DNA from: Ustilaginoidea virens
Lineage: Eukaryota > Ascomycota > Sordariomycetes > Hypocreales > Clavicipitaceae
Length of the DNA: 64,000 nucleotides
Direction of reading: 5' to 3'
Assembly: GCF_000687475.1 (NCBI RefSeq)
Contig: NC_057317.1
Location: forward strand, 1,922,001-1,986,000
The notes under the pieces are model-generated. The model had not been told where the DNA came from and ran no database searches. It saw only the letters and a program-made list of their open reading frames with translations. The position numbers and the translations under genes were made by a program. Of this stretch, positions 23,522 through 34,798 are shown piece by piece. Numbering within the stretch: position 1 is the stretch's first letter; the number at the start of each line of letters is the position of its first letter.

Positions 23522-26500
23522 AGGATATGCTTTCTTAAGGATATCCTGCCATATAGCTAAATTCAGTGCAAAGCAAGATAATAAGTAGAAATATCAATCT
23601 ACTTAAAACGATATGCGCAAAATGATGGTACCGTTATTAAACAGGCTACCTATATAGGGGTAAATAGGCCTAATAGCACACATACAAAGTACGAAAATAA
23701 CAACAAACTATAGATTCCAATTTTTTATAGGAAATAAGTGTAGCTATTGAAAAAGCCCCTTTCAATCTAATTTTTTAGGGCGTCTTTTAATCCTTATAAG
23801 GCTCTTCCTTACTACTAAAAACAATATCGTGAGACTGCGGTTTAGCGTTGTAGGATCCCTTTAAAATAATGAGCCTAAGCTACCGGCAAAAGATTTCAAA
23901 TTTCTAGCCTATTAGGGGCTTTATGAAACCATTAGTAACTATATTGCCTATTAGAACCTATATAATATCGATCGTTCCTTTCTGAACCTCCTAGTATAAC
24001 TAATGGTAATAAATATTTATATAACGAAGCTATATTACGAGCTTAAAGAATTCCTCCTTTAATAGGCAAATAGTCTAGATATTATCGTATTGAATTATAG
24101 GGATATCGGCATATAATTAAAGCCTAACTTCCTTGTATAATCTCTTAAAGGCGATGACCTCTTTTGCCGTATAAGATATCGTAAGAAGCTCTGCCTCTAT
24201 TAATAATATCGTAATAATATCCTATTGATCTGATTTATACACAATTAGGCCGCCAAAGAGCTTAATTATATAGCCCTAACTGCTTTATCGCGTCGTGATA
24301 TTATCGGCATAAGAAGTATTAGAAAATGCCTCTATTTCTGCTATATTAGCCTGGAATTCTATCGCAGTATTCTTCTATATATAGCTATAGTCGAGTGCCT
24401 TCCTTATAGCTTATAAATAGTTTAGACCTAGATTTTAAAGGAATCTTAATAGCTATAATCCAATATAGCCTAATTTAGGCCTTATAATTATAATCGGATA
24501 TACTAACGAGCCTACTATTGATTGGTATTACTTTATATCGTGTGGTTTAGCTATCCTATCGAATGCCTTAAGTCTTATAGCGTACAGCAGGTGCTTTAGA
24601 AGGCGGTCCTTAGTATCGTTAAATACGGTAAGGTTATATTTTATCGCTAGCTTATCGAAGTAAGCCCTCTATATAAGCCACAACTTTCCGGCTATATAAT
24701 TACGAATAACCTTAATTGCTAAGAACTACTATAGCTCGCCGAGATCCTTGATCTTAAATACTACTATTAATGCCATATAGAACGATTCAAATGCCTTTAT
24801 CCGTAACTTATAATAAAGCACGATTAGGTTATCAATATAGAAGAATACAATAAGGAAGCTATTAATAAAGATATAGGGGTCCTTATAGACCTATTTAAAG
24901 CCTCATTATAATAGGAATCGTAATAACTCTTTAAACTATAGTAGTAGAGACCTTCAAAGCCTATATAGGGCTTATAATAACCTAATAAATATAAAACTAT
25001 CGTAAAATCCGTTAGGTTATTTGCAATAGATAGTCTCGTTAAGTAGTATATTAAGAAAGGCCGTAATAAAATTATATTAGTGCGTTTCTAAGTTAAAGAA
25101 GTATATTAACGCTATAAGAAGCCGAAATATATATACCGTAAGTGCTGCTGCCTAGGTATCACGAAGATTATAAGGTTATTAATCACTACGAACGTATAAT
25201 CGTGCCTTATAACCGGTAAGGTACCTATCTTAGTCCTATTTATAGGCAAATACCTACTTTAGGTCTAATAGCTTAATCTGAGGATCGATAGATAAATTAT
25301 TTTATTAAATAATACATTTAATCTCCCTATTTATAACCTTTGAATATTCTTTTTTTGCGGTGGCGATAAATTCCTCGCGCTTAGGGTGCTTTTTAAGCTC
25401 CCTTTATATCGCCGGCTCTTTAGGTATATTTATAATATATAGTGCCTCTATTATAGCTAAAGGCTTCGCGATAGAAGCTGCGAATATATTATAAGTATTT
25501 CCTTTGAGCTTTATAAAAAATATATTATCGAAAGGAGTAATCGGCTTAAGTTTATCGTTAGGCTTAAGCGAAAATAGTAGGGATAGTAGTATTACTTAAG
25601 CGATAGCTTCTTTAGGGTAATCTATAACCTTAAGATTAATTTCTATTAGTTAAAAGGCATCATCAGTAGCTTTATTTTATGCCTCTAGTGCCTATTTAAT
25701 AATAGGATCGTTAGTAAAGATATTTTTAATCGAATTCCTAGATAATATAAGTTCAAAGTCGTTAACAATAGGTGTTTCTTTAATATTACCGATAAGGCTA
25801 TTTAGGGCCTCTTTCTATTATTTAGAAATCGGTAAGTAGTATTTATCTTAATAAAAAATAGTCTTATTGAATATAATATAGCTAGAATTAAACTAATAGC
25901 TTCTTTTTAATAAAGGCACCTAAATTAGGTACTAAGTAGTCAAGATATAGCCTACTAAATACCCAATATAAGCTCTTTAATTAAGCTTTAGACCTTTCTA
26001 TAACATTTTATCGCGAGTCATCACAAAAGCCTTATATCTATAGGCGCAGAGGTGGTGAATTTATAGATGAATATCTGCCGGTAGGTATTTCTAGGCGGGC
26101 TTATTATCATAAAGCTAAAGTTGAAGTATTTAAAGAGGTAATTTCTAGTTATTATAAGGTCTTTCCGACTTCCTAGGGCTTTAATTTAGTAAATATACCA
26201 CTACTTCGGCTATAATAGGCTATAACTCCTTAGGAAAGCCTGCTTATATATTAAGAAGGGCTATCTTCGTCTTTAATACCCCCCTAGAATATTTAGTATA
26301 ACCATTCTAATATTAGTAACTAAAGCTCAAATTTTGAATTATAATACCTTTCCGCTTAACTTCTTCCCGATTATTACTAGTCTAAAGCGCCGTTTCGTTA
26401 TTAGAAATAACTATTACGATCGCTATATCGTATAAGCGTAAAACTCGATTTTTAAAGATTAGCTAGTATTTAGGTAGGTCGGTCTTTTTAGGTATCGTAA

Positions 26501-28930
26501 AAATATACTTTATTCTTATAAATCGGCAGGTGAATAATGCTATATATTTATCACCGTTAAAAGTAGTAGCTTATAGAAATAGATTGAAAGAGACCACTTT
26601 AAAAGGTTCCTAAGGCATTAAGAGCTCGTAAGATAACTATAATATCTATTTTACGATTTTCATACTGCTATAAACCTTATAATTTGAAGCTTCTTTTTCC
26701 TTAGGCATTTATAATATATCCTTAAAGATATAATCTATTAAATCCTAATCTAGGTGCCTAAAACGCATATACTAGATAGTATAAGGCGTTTTTATTAAAG
26801 TTTTAGGCTGGCGGCTATCTCCTTGAGCTAAATAGGCTTCGTTAATAATTAAGGCTTTATTTTAAGCCCTTATAATAAATTTATCTATAGGTATATCGTT
26901 TCTACTACTTTAGTAGAGGATATAAGGCCTTTCTTCTACCTAAGAAACTTAAAAGATAACTTCTTATTAACTATTTTTCTATAGGTAAATCTTATTGACT
27001 TTATTATTCTAAAATAATCCCTTATTTCTTATCTTTTTTATAGCAAAAAGATTTGCTATAATTATCGGATTATATAGAATATCGGTAAAAGTAATAGCTT
27101 TTCTATCCTATAATACAATTCGAACAGAGCTAATACTAAAGACTTTTGAAATACTATTATAAGCATCACAAACGATATACTTATCGATATTATAGTCGAT
27201 ATTAGTGAACCACTTTATATCGTTGAAAATATACGTTAAAGCGCTACTATTAAGTATAATATAAGACTTTAAAAGGCCTAAATTATCTAGGTGAGTTCCT
27301 ATAGAAAGAATAGATATTATAAATACCTTATCTTCCTTTTCTTTCTCTATTAATCTATCTTCTTCCTTATTATTATTATTATTGCTTTTGCCTTTACCCT
27401 TACCTTTATATTTATCTTAAAAGGCCTTAAATATATCTTATACCTCTTTAGATTCCTTTTTTATCTTCTTATATATAGCTTTTTAGCTTTTCTTACTAAT
27501 CCTATCTTTTAAGTGGTTTAGAGCTATCGATAGAGTTAATATCTAATAATTCTTATAATAAGGCCCTTTTACTATATAGGGCTTACTATAGTATTTATAG
27601 GTCTTTTTCTCTGCCGAAGATAAAGCCGAAGCATCGCTAGAAGCAGCTTGCAATAAAGGTTTAATATCGTTAGTTATAAATACTATATAACTACTACTAA
27701 CCTTCCCCTTCTCTTCTAGCTCCTATTTCTACTGAATATATTCTATAGTCGTTAGAAAATCGAGATATTTATTTTATTCCTATGCTTTTACCATTCGATT
27801 AAGGATTTTTTCCTTAAAGGCAGGATACTTTTGACGAAAAGCTTCCGCTAGCCATTTAGTAGGCGTATTCCTATTAATAAAGATCGAGTCTATTCGCACT
27901 AATCGCTCATACAATATAAAGATTTCGTTAAACTATTCCTTTATATTACATCTTCCGAGGTTATATTATATAGCCTACTTAAATTTTTCTTTAAGGTATT
28001 CCTAGATAATAAGCTAAACCGGTCGCACACATTCTATTAGGCATTAAATTTTTCCTTAAATATTCTAATCGCCTGCTACTAATATCTTATAGCTAAGGCT
28101 CAGCATTAATTTAAATTATGCTATATATACTCGAAGGTTCCGACTAAACATTATATAACGGTCGTTCTAAATATTATACCAAATATTAGCTTATTTCATC
28201 TATTCTGCAGTACTAATACCATTAGGGCGTTATATTGGCTTAAAGTAATAGTTTTCTTTAATATTTTCGATTTACTGCGGCCGGATTATTTTTATTCTTA
28301 CCGAGGGTAATAGTCCTGCCGATAATGCCCTAGCTGCCGTTATAGCTCTAGTATTTATAGAAGGGGTACGATCTATAGCTTCTATTAATAAATCGGCTAT
28401 TGCTGCTAATATTAGTATTGATGCTAATGCCTGCATAGAATAGATAGGTTCATCTAATTCCTATACCAGCAGAAGGGGCATATTCAGCATTTCCAAGCCC
28501 TTATGATTAACGAATATCCAAATATTATCATCTAAAGCACGCTTTTAAATATAATTATACCAGATATCCCAATCATATCGGGATATCAGCTTAACTACTA
28601 GTTTAGAGCTATCATTAGTAATAATACCTATTTTCGCTAATAATAATATTTAGGGCACGAATTGATCTGACGAAAATAGCGGTCAAGATATCGATTTATT
28701 AGATCAAAAGAAATATCGCGACTTTCCGTAATAGCCTCTTTTTTAATTAACGAGGCCACACGAGTATATTAGCAATAAGGCTTTTAACGGATTCAATAGG
28801 GAACCCGGAGCTTGCTCAAATAGGATCCGGAAAATAGTAGCTTTTACAGCAAAATAAAGATAACAGTTGATCTTAAGGCTAGGCCACAAGGTAAGGGATA
28901 AAAATAAGGTTTTTTGTTGTGATATTTACG

Positions 28931-28942
28931 CAATTGCTACCA
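28931..28942 (-). other. primer-binding site of the retrotransposon
   Basis: On minus, TGGTAGC follows the 5' LTR without gap. It complements GCTACCA, the 3' end expected of initiator tRNA-Met. The next bases (AATTG) do not extend the match, perhaps because of mutation. Confidence 0.6.
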
Positions 28943-29137
28943 TATTAGAATGCATAGGGAAAATGCGATAATGCTTGATTAAAGGAACCAAGTCCCCTCT
29001 AAGAGACTTATGTTCCCAGCTATTTATAGTGGGATAGGGGGTACCCCTAAGGGCTTACTGATCCAGGGAGAACTCGGCATATCCACCCTCGGACATGACC
29101 GATATCCACATTACAGACAGCCAATTTCCCTCCGACA
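28943..29137 (-). repeat. right LTR (5' LTR of the minus-strand element)
   Basis: 195 bp. Its inner end is decayed (TATTAG for TGTCAG) and its outer end keeps ...CCGACA. It contains CTATAAATAG on minus, a plausible TATA box for the element. An open frame of the neighbouring plus gene extends back into it, but the likely start codon at 29284 is outside. Confidence 0.9.
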
Positions 29138-29142
29138 CTTTT
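29138..29142. repeat. target site duplication, right (CTTTT)
   Basis: Second copy of the 5-bp duplication, directly after the right LTR. Confidence 0.85.
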
Positions 29143-29283
29143 TGCCATGCTGCATCGTCAGCAACCCCTACAGCCGAAAAGCCCCTACAGCCGAAAATCA
29201 GTCAGCCACAAGTGGCCCACGGCGAAACATCTTGCCATGATCTAACGGGCATCAAGCTGGCTCGTCGGATCCCAGTCTTAGCC

Positions 29284-30948
29284 ATGCGGGCCAGACTCGC
29301 TCTGCGGCGGGAACAGCCCGTCTTCGCCGTCGTCGTCGTTCCCACCTCAGCAACTCCCCGATTCCGCTGCGCCCGATCCTTCCCCGCACCGGCAAGATTC
29401 CTCTCCTCAAAGTCCCGGCCAAGTCTTCCGTTCTTGACAGTACCCCAGGCAAGCCCTTCGGTTGCGCGATTGTACACGTCAGAACGCAAGCGATGGCTCA
29501 AGCACGAGGCGAAGCTCGCCGTCAGGTACACCCTGACGCTATGGGGTCTGGCAGCGTGTGCGCTCGTCATCCTCTTCTTCGTGAATGAGGAAGCCTCGGA
29601 GCGGGAGTATCCCACGCCGCACGAGTGGGACTTTTTCACGCGGAAACTCCTGAGAGATGCGCGCGACTTCAAGGATCCTAAAGATGGCGAGGTCAACTGG
29701 GCTCGATGTCTGGAACTGGCCCGGGAGGCCGTGTTGCGTCTCGAGGATCCCCGAGTGGGGGGCGGCAACCTCGTGAGACTGAGCGACAAGCTTGATTTTT
29801 CCCTCGACGTGCCCGAGGAGTTTGTCCACTACGACATCTCAGCCATGTCGGAAGAGTGGAGGAGAGGCTACTTTGAAGCCGTCATGCTGGCGGCCCAAGC
29901 GGCAGAGCATGTTGACGGATGGCTTCGCGACACGACGCGCAACCTCGTCTGCCCCCCCGAATTCGCGGTCGGGCCTTCGAACCCACGGCCCAGGCCCATC
30001 CCTCCCGGGAGCCCGCACGCTCCGAGGGAAGCAGACTGCCAGCTTGCCTACCCGCCCGCCGACCGCTTCTACCTCAAGATTCTGGCCACGCAGGGACTAA
30101 GCAGCAGGCAAAGGATGGAGGCGGCTCTGGCCTATGCGTCTTTTACGGACTTCAAGAACAGAACAGGCGCCGAGGCGCTCTACGCCCTCGCGCTGTCAGA
30201 AGCAGGCGCTGGGCTTGAGACGTCGGACCTGCCGGACGGTGCCAAGACCCTTCTCACCAAGAGCGGCGCTCCGCCACCTTCGGCGAATCTGCTAGATGCC
30301 TTGACCGCCTTTGCAAACCACAAAGCCCGCCAAGGAGACGTCTCGCTGGCGCTCCCCATCTACGTGTCCCTGCTCAAAGCTCGTCGCTCTCTCTCCGACA
30401 AGCCGACTGAAACAGCGCCTTCCAGGGCGCGGAAGCGGTCCTCGTACGAGCAGCTGACGCAACTCCTCCTCCCTCCGGCATACCCCCCCCCGGGGCCTGA
30501 CGGCACACAGCCGCCATGGCGTGACCCGTACGAACGTTGCCAAGAGGCGGCGCTGCATCTGTACATGGGAGAAATCCTCTACGCGACATCCGCCGCAGAC
30601 GATGGCCTGGCCTGGACAAGAGACGGCGTGGATATCGCAGAGGAGCAGCTTCGAGCGCTCGGTGCGGCGAGCAAGGACAAGCGAGCAAAGCGCACATGCA
30701 GAGAGTGTCTGACCACGGGCCTGGAGAACTGGTCGACAATGGTGTCCCGCCTGGCCAAGGCCGAGGCAGCCGAAAAGAGCAACGGCGCCAGACCGAGCAT
30801 GTTTTCCTTTTGGGGCGGGCCGCAGGATACAGACGGCAGGTGGGCAGCGGAGAAGGCCGTCGTGGAGGAGAGAACGAGGCGGACTCGCGAGCTGCTGGAG
30901 GATGTGTCGCCCCCTGCGCCTGGCATCACGTCCTATTTCAAAGCATAA
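29284..30948 (+). CDS. TPR-like membrane protein, probably mitochondrial
   Basis: Single exon, 554 residues from the Met at 29284. The frame is open further back to 29095, but that Met lies within the LTR, whereas 29284 starts an Arg-rich, acid-poor leader typical of mitochondrial import. Residues about 81-100 form one membrane segment (LTLWGLAACALVILFFV). The rest is soluble and helical, with several stretches resembling tetratricopeptide pairs (for example KILATQGLSSRQRMEAALAY and the segment with LALPIYVSLLKARRS). From memory, fungal relatives are often labelled 'MFS maltose permease', which a one-helix protein does not support. Function is unknown. The retrotransposon ends 141 bp upstream, so the promoter may be altered. 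Confidence 0.75.
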   Translation: MRARLALRREQPVFAVVVVPTSATPRFRCARSFPAPARFLSSKSRPSLPFLTVPQASPSVARLYTSERKRWLKHEAKLAVRYTLTLWGLAACALVILFFVNEEASEREYPTPHEWDFFTRKLLRDARDFKDPKDGEVNWARCLELAREAVLRLEDPRVGGGNLVRLSDKLDFSLDVPEEFVHYDISAMSEEWRRGYFEAVMLAAQAAEHVDGWLRDTTRNLVCPPEFAVGPSNPRPRPIPPGSPHAPREADCQLAYPPADRFYLKILATQGLSSRQRMEAALAYASFTDFKNRTGAEALYALALSEAGAGLETSDLPDGAKTLLTKSGAPPPSANLLDALTAFANHKARQGDVSLALPIYVSLLKARRSLSDKPTETAPSRARKRSSYEQLTQLLLPPAYPPPGPDGTQPPWRDPYERCQEAALHLYMGEILYATSAADDGLAWTRDGVDIAEEQLRALGAASKDKRAKRTCRECLTTGLENWSTMVSRLAKAEAAEKSNGARPSMFSFWGGPQDTDGRWAAEKAVVEERTRRTRELLEDVSPPAPGITSYFKA

Positions 30949-31081
30949 TGTACCTTTCCCTTCCGGGCACACAATCATTCAACATTTTGTCCTCTCTGTA
31001 ACTTAGGCATCTCGGGGGTCTGAACCCCCCCACCCCCCCTTGCTCCTTTTTTTTTGTTTTCGAATCAATATCCGAGCCACA

Positions 31082-32587
31082 TCAAGAAAAGTCCTCGTCT
31101 GAGCTATCCGTATCTGGCGCTTCCCCCGTCCTCACAGCCCGTCTCCACCGCTTCGCCATCCTCACTTCTTCCTTGATGCGGTTCGCACCTACGGCCGTGA
31201 TGGTCGGTTTGTCCCCGTCGGGTACTTTGGCCCAATCGTCTTGGTTGATGTCCTCTTGCGGCCTCTCCACCACGACGATGTCACCGTTGTGATAGTCTGG
31301 AGTGGTGGCTACATGTTCAAGGTACCCGAGAGCAGGCGCGAGGGCCCTGATCAAGATGTTTTCGGTATAGGAGGACTCGCCCGAGGAGTAGCATGGGCAG
31401 CCGAGAGGCGGGATGTTTTCGGCAGGGTGGCCTGAGGGTGGAGCGAGCGGCGCGTCGAGAGGATCCGAGGAGAGGATGTAGCCTCGTGATTTCTGGGGCA
31501 CGGGAGAAGAAAGAATGGAAAGTCAGCTTCACGCGGGTTGGCATGCAAAGGGGGGGGGGAAGGAGGTTGCCAGCCTCACCCTTGCGAGAAACGTCTTGAG
31601 AGCGTCGTTTGCAAGATCCTCAACAGGGTAGACGGTGCCCAGAAGCAGCGCTGCGTCCAAGTGCTCGCACCAGCGCTCCCAAGCAGCCGTGCTATCCAGG
31701 AACCGAGCGACCAGCTCGCAGCTCTGCCCGATGGCGACCACGCTGACTCTGCAATCCTTGCTCATCATTGTCCGCAGCACCTCGTCGAAAACATACGCGA
31801 CGTGCTGTTCGGGGTTCTTGTTCCCGGGGACGTCGTTGACCCCGTCGACGTACTTGACCCCGGCGTGCACCAGGCTAGGGAGAGGAACGGCCGCGCTGTC
31901 CGAGACAGTCAGAGCTCGTTGGCCTCGCGGCCACCAGTACAATTCGCCCGTGTTGGCGAGCACCACGCCGGGCGGGGACGGATCCGACGCCGTGGATTTC
32001 TGGCGGCGGATCTCGCGGACCACGGATACCATGCTGCCTTTGTCTATGCCGCCGGGCCCGTTGGCGACTCTGCCCGCCAGCAAGCCCAGCTTCTGGGTCG
32101 GCTCGCCCAGCACGACCACCACGCGAGACTTGGCGGAAACGTCGGGGCTCACGAAGATGGGGACATGGCGATCGGAGGGCCCAGAGCCTAGGGGAAGGCG
32201 CATCTTTTGCAAGCCTTGGTCTTTGAGCCGGCGGTGGATAATCTCCACAAGGGCAGCTTCAGCCCGGGACAGACATTAGCAGGTTTCGTGTCTCGAGGGG
32301 AAAAAACAAAGAAAGGGTGCAGAAGGGGGGGGTTCATCTTTCGCACTGTCGAACTGGAAGCGCTGGCGCTGATTGATTCGTTCGTTTCGATCAAGGTAGA
32401 AGTTGAAGTAGTTGTCGGGATTCTCGATGCTCCGAATCTCGTCCTTGTCGTTGATGAAGTATCTGCGGCAGTTCAGACGCCGTATAGTTTGAGACGTTGG
32501 GCATTCGGGGGATACGCACCCTAGCCCCTTCAGGTCGGAAGGAAACGCTGCGTCTTTGGGCAGGCCGGACCAGTGGCGGCGAAACAT
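31082..32587 (-). CDS. Arb2-domain protein
   Basis: Four exons, 32587-32520, 32462-32347, 32256-31580 and 31492-31082, join in frame to 423 residues. The start MFRRHWSGLPKD and the following YFINDKDEIRSI and QRFQFD match the N-terminal signature of fungal Arb2-domain proteins. The central part has the alpha/beta-fold look of that domain (RVVVVLGE; VSVVAIGQSCELVARFL, where a nucleophile elbow might sit). The C-terminus is acidic. In fission yeast, Arb2 joins Arb1 and Ago1 in the Argonaute siRNA chaperone complex for heterochromatin; other family members have different or unknown roles. The gene converges on its neighbour at 29284-30948 with 133 bp between stop codons. Confidence 0.8.
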
Positions 32588-33193
32588 GGTCGAGATGGGA
32601 TGGCGAGTGTGTATGCCGCCGGTTCGTGACGGGAAGCTCTCCCAGGGGATTCAAGCGCGCCGTGGTTGATGGCGAGACGGTGGTATAAGTGAAAGACAAA
32701 GACAAAGACGGGGTGGGAGGATAAGGAGCCTCGGGCGTTTGCGGTTTTGCCGTCTGGCGGTGCCAGCTGCTCGCCAGGTGTGAGCCTGGGGGACGCGCAC
32801 GAGAAGGCGGATAGATGGAATCAAACGGTTGGCGTGCTGCGTGTGTTATGCAAACGCTGCTTGCTCTATTTGGCTTGAGTGAGCTGGGCATTTGCAGTTG
32901 ACGATCCAACGGGGAAAAGAACAAAAAAAAAAAAAAAAAAAAAAAAGAAAAAAAGAAAAAAGAACAAGTCTTGACAAGACAAGGCAACCCAAACGATCTA
33001 TTCAAGCGTTACAAACCGTCATGTCTCGGATTCTCATTACGTTGCAGGAGAAGATACAAAAAGAAGAAAATTGGAAAATAAAAATTTGCCCCCCCTTGAT
33101 CTGTTCAAACTCCCGACCGGCTCAGCGAAAAGACGGCCACCCCTTGACCACGACGTAGAATTCTCGTCCCACATCTCTCATCTCGGCCGGCAG
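32588..33193. other. intergenic: upstream of the Arb2 gene, downstream of ATG29
   Basis: About 600 bp holding the Arb2-gene promoter and the ATG29 3' UTR. It includes an A-rich tract at 32922-32960. No gene seen. Confidence 0.6.
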
Positions 33194-34798
33194 TCAGTTG
33201 GCACCGGGCTTGTACCGGCTTCTGAACGCCTGGCTAATGCTGAAGCGGCTGCTGGCGCCTGGTCGGTTCATATGACTCGCAAGAGCTTCCTCGAGCGCGG
33301 ATTGCGTGACCGACGCATCTACCATGCCGGGTTAGCTGAAAGAAAGGAAACAAAGAAAAAAAGAAGAAGAAAAGAGAAAAGAAGAGGAAAGAATTAGAAA
33401 GAGAGCAGGCAGCAAGCATTGAGGACCAGTCCCCTGCGGCTGACTGCTAGGCTTACCATCCAGATCGCTGAAGCTGCTGCCCATGCTGAGCGTGCCGTCG
33501 CTTCCGTCGCGCGAGCTTGCTTTCCCCTTTCCAGTAGGACTTCGTCCGGACAGCTCTGCGGTCCGCTTGGGCGACAACGGCCCCGCCAAGTTGGACTTTC
33601 GAAACTTGGGCTTTGGCACGGCCACCGGCGAGCCGGTCGAGGAGTCATCCGACGTCTGGGACTGGTGAATCACGTCCCTGGCGGAGCTCTTGTGGGCGTG
33701 GCGCACGCTCGCCTTGCCGTCCCCCTTCAGCGTGGAAGCCAGGTCCTGGCCGGTCTGGTACGGCTGGAAAGCCGGTTCGGACTCGTCGTCTTCGTCGTCT
33801 GGGTACGCTTCCGCGGCGTCTTGCGGTTGGAATCGCGGGGGGCGACGGATGATGCGCGACTGCGCGGGGCTGGATTCGTTGGACGAGGATTCGTTGGAGC
33901 TGGACTCGGCGGGGCCGGGGGACGCCGTCCCGTCGTCGCGAGGCTCGTCGTCTTGCAGCTCCGCAGGCCTGGGGCTCGGCAGCGTCGCCGGCAGAGACGC
34001 GAGTCTCTTCCTCGAACCCCCGGGGTCGGCAGCCCTGCTTGCGGGCAACGACGGCCCGTGTCGCGGGGACGAGCCAGAGGCGTCCTTGAGGATGATGGTT
34101 GTGTTGTTGGCAGACGCGTCGCGGCTCGCGCTCGGGCGCACAGGCATCGACGCCGACGTCCCGCTCGCGTTCATCTCGGGACGCGGCATCTGGGGGTCCC
34201 GTCTCGCCGAAAGGGCGGACGTCGTCCGCGGGTGCGAGCTCGAGCTGGGTTCGGCGCCCGGGACGGGGGACGGCGCGGCGGAGCCTTTCGCCGCCGCGGT
34301 GGCCTTGCGCACCTGGGCTCGGACCTGGGACGCATGGCGTTCGGTGAGAAAGGCCACCTGCTGGAGGAGGAAGTCGACGGGGACGTCGAACGTTTCGGCC
34401 CTGGCGCACCGTCAGCTTCCATCGGTTGGGCGGTTTTTGGCTGCAGGTTCGCACATCGTACACTTGGTTCCCTGCGAGATTTCACAGCGTCAGCGTCAGC
34501 GTCAGCGTCAGCATTCGCACATGGCAGATCGGACGCACCCCCGACCTCGGGGGAAGCTCTTGAGAGCGCCTACAGTCTATCTCGGTTTGTGCTGCGCCGG
34601 ACAGAATCCTCCACAGAGCATCGTCCTTTGTTGAATCCCAATGTACCTGGGGCGGGCGGAGATGAGCGACTGGCTGGCTGGCCGCGACGTGTGGATGCGA
34701 TGGGCTTGCCGTCGGCGGGCACTTACCGGAGGGGGATCGACAAAGTCCCCCCGAGGTATGGGGACCCTGACGTACACGGTATAGTTCGGCTGGGACAT
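33194..34798 (-). CDS. ATG29: autophagy protein Atg29
   Basis: Five coding exons, 34798-34727, 34646-34574, 34471-34462, 34400-33457 and 33318-33194, join in frame to 407 residues. The N-terminal 90 residues carry the Atg29 signature: YTVYVRVPIPRGDFVDPPP, ALWRILSGA and DFLLQQVAFLTERHASQVRAQV. The remainder is disordered and rich in Ser, Pro and Asp, as usual for the family. Atg29 forms the Atg17-Atg29-Atg31 scaffold at the phagophore assembly site during starvation. Exon 3 is only 10 nt and supplies the end of one codon plus Asn-Gln and two bases of Val; without it the frame does not reach the next conserved block. The last exon ends in a short basic and aromatic tail (SQAFRSRYKPGAN). Confidence 0.9.
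34485..34513. repeat. CAGCGT hexamer array inside ATG29 intron 2
   Basis: On the coding (minus) strand it reads as four consecutive CTGAC copies, each separated by G. CTGAC is a fungal branch-site consensus; the last copy ends about 17 nt before the acceptor of the 10-nt exon. Confidence 0.85.

Larger units (their letters stand above)
23318..29137 (-). mobile_element. RIP-degraded Ty1/copia-type LTR retrotransposon
   Basis: A full-length 5820-bp element with two 195-bp direct LTRs and a CTTTT target duplication. It reads on minus: the primer-binding site TGGTAGC lies just inside the right LTR and a polypurine tract just inside the left. The interior is very AT-rich, unlike the GC-rich flanks, and no frame stays open. 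Reverse transcriptase remains visible near 24824-24859 (minus), where the YVDD box reads YIDN, and RNase H near 24190-24300 with GYIIKLFGGLI and EAELL in one frame broken by TAA/TAG. These changes fit C-to-T and G-to-A decay by RIP. The copia assignment rests on the RT and RNase H motifs; integrase was not located. The element is certainly inactive. Confidence 0.9.

Noticed and set aside
29095..29283. N-terminal extension of the TPR-like protein starting at 29095
   Set aside because: That Met lies within the LTR; the Arg-rich import-like leader starts at 29284.
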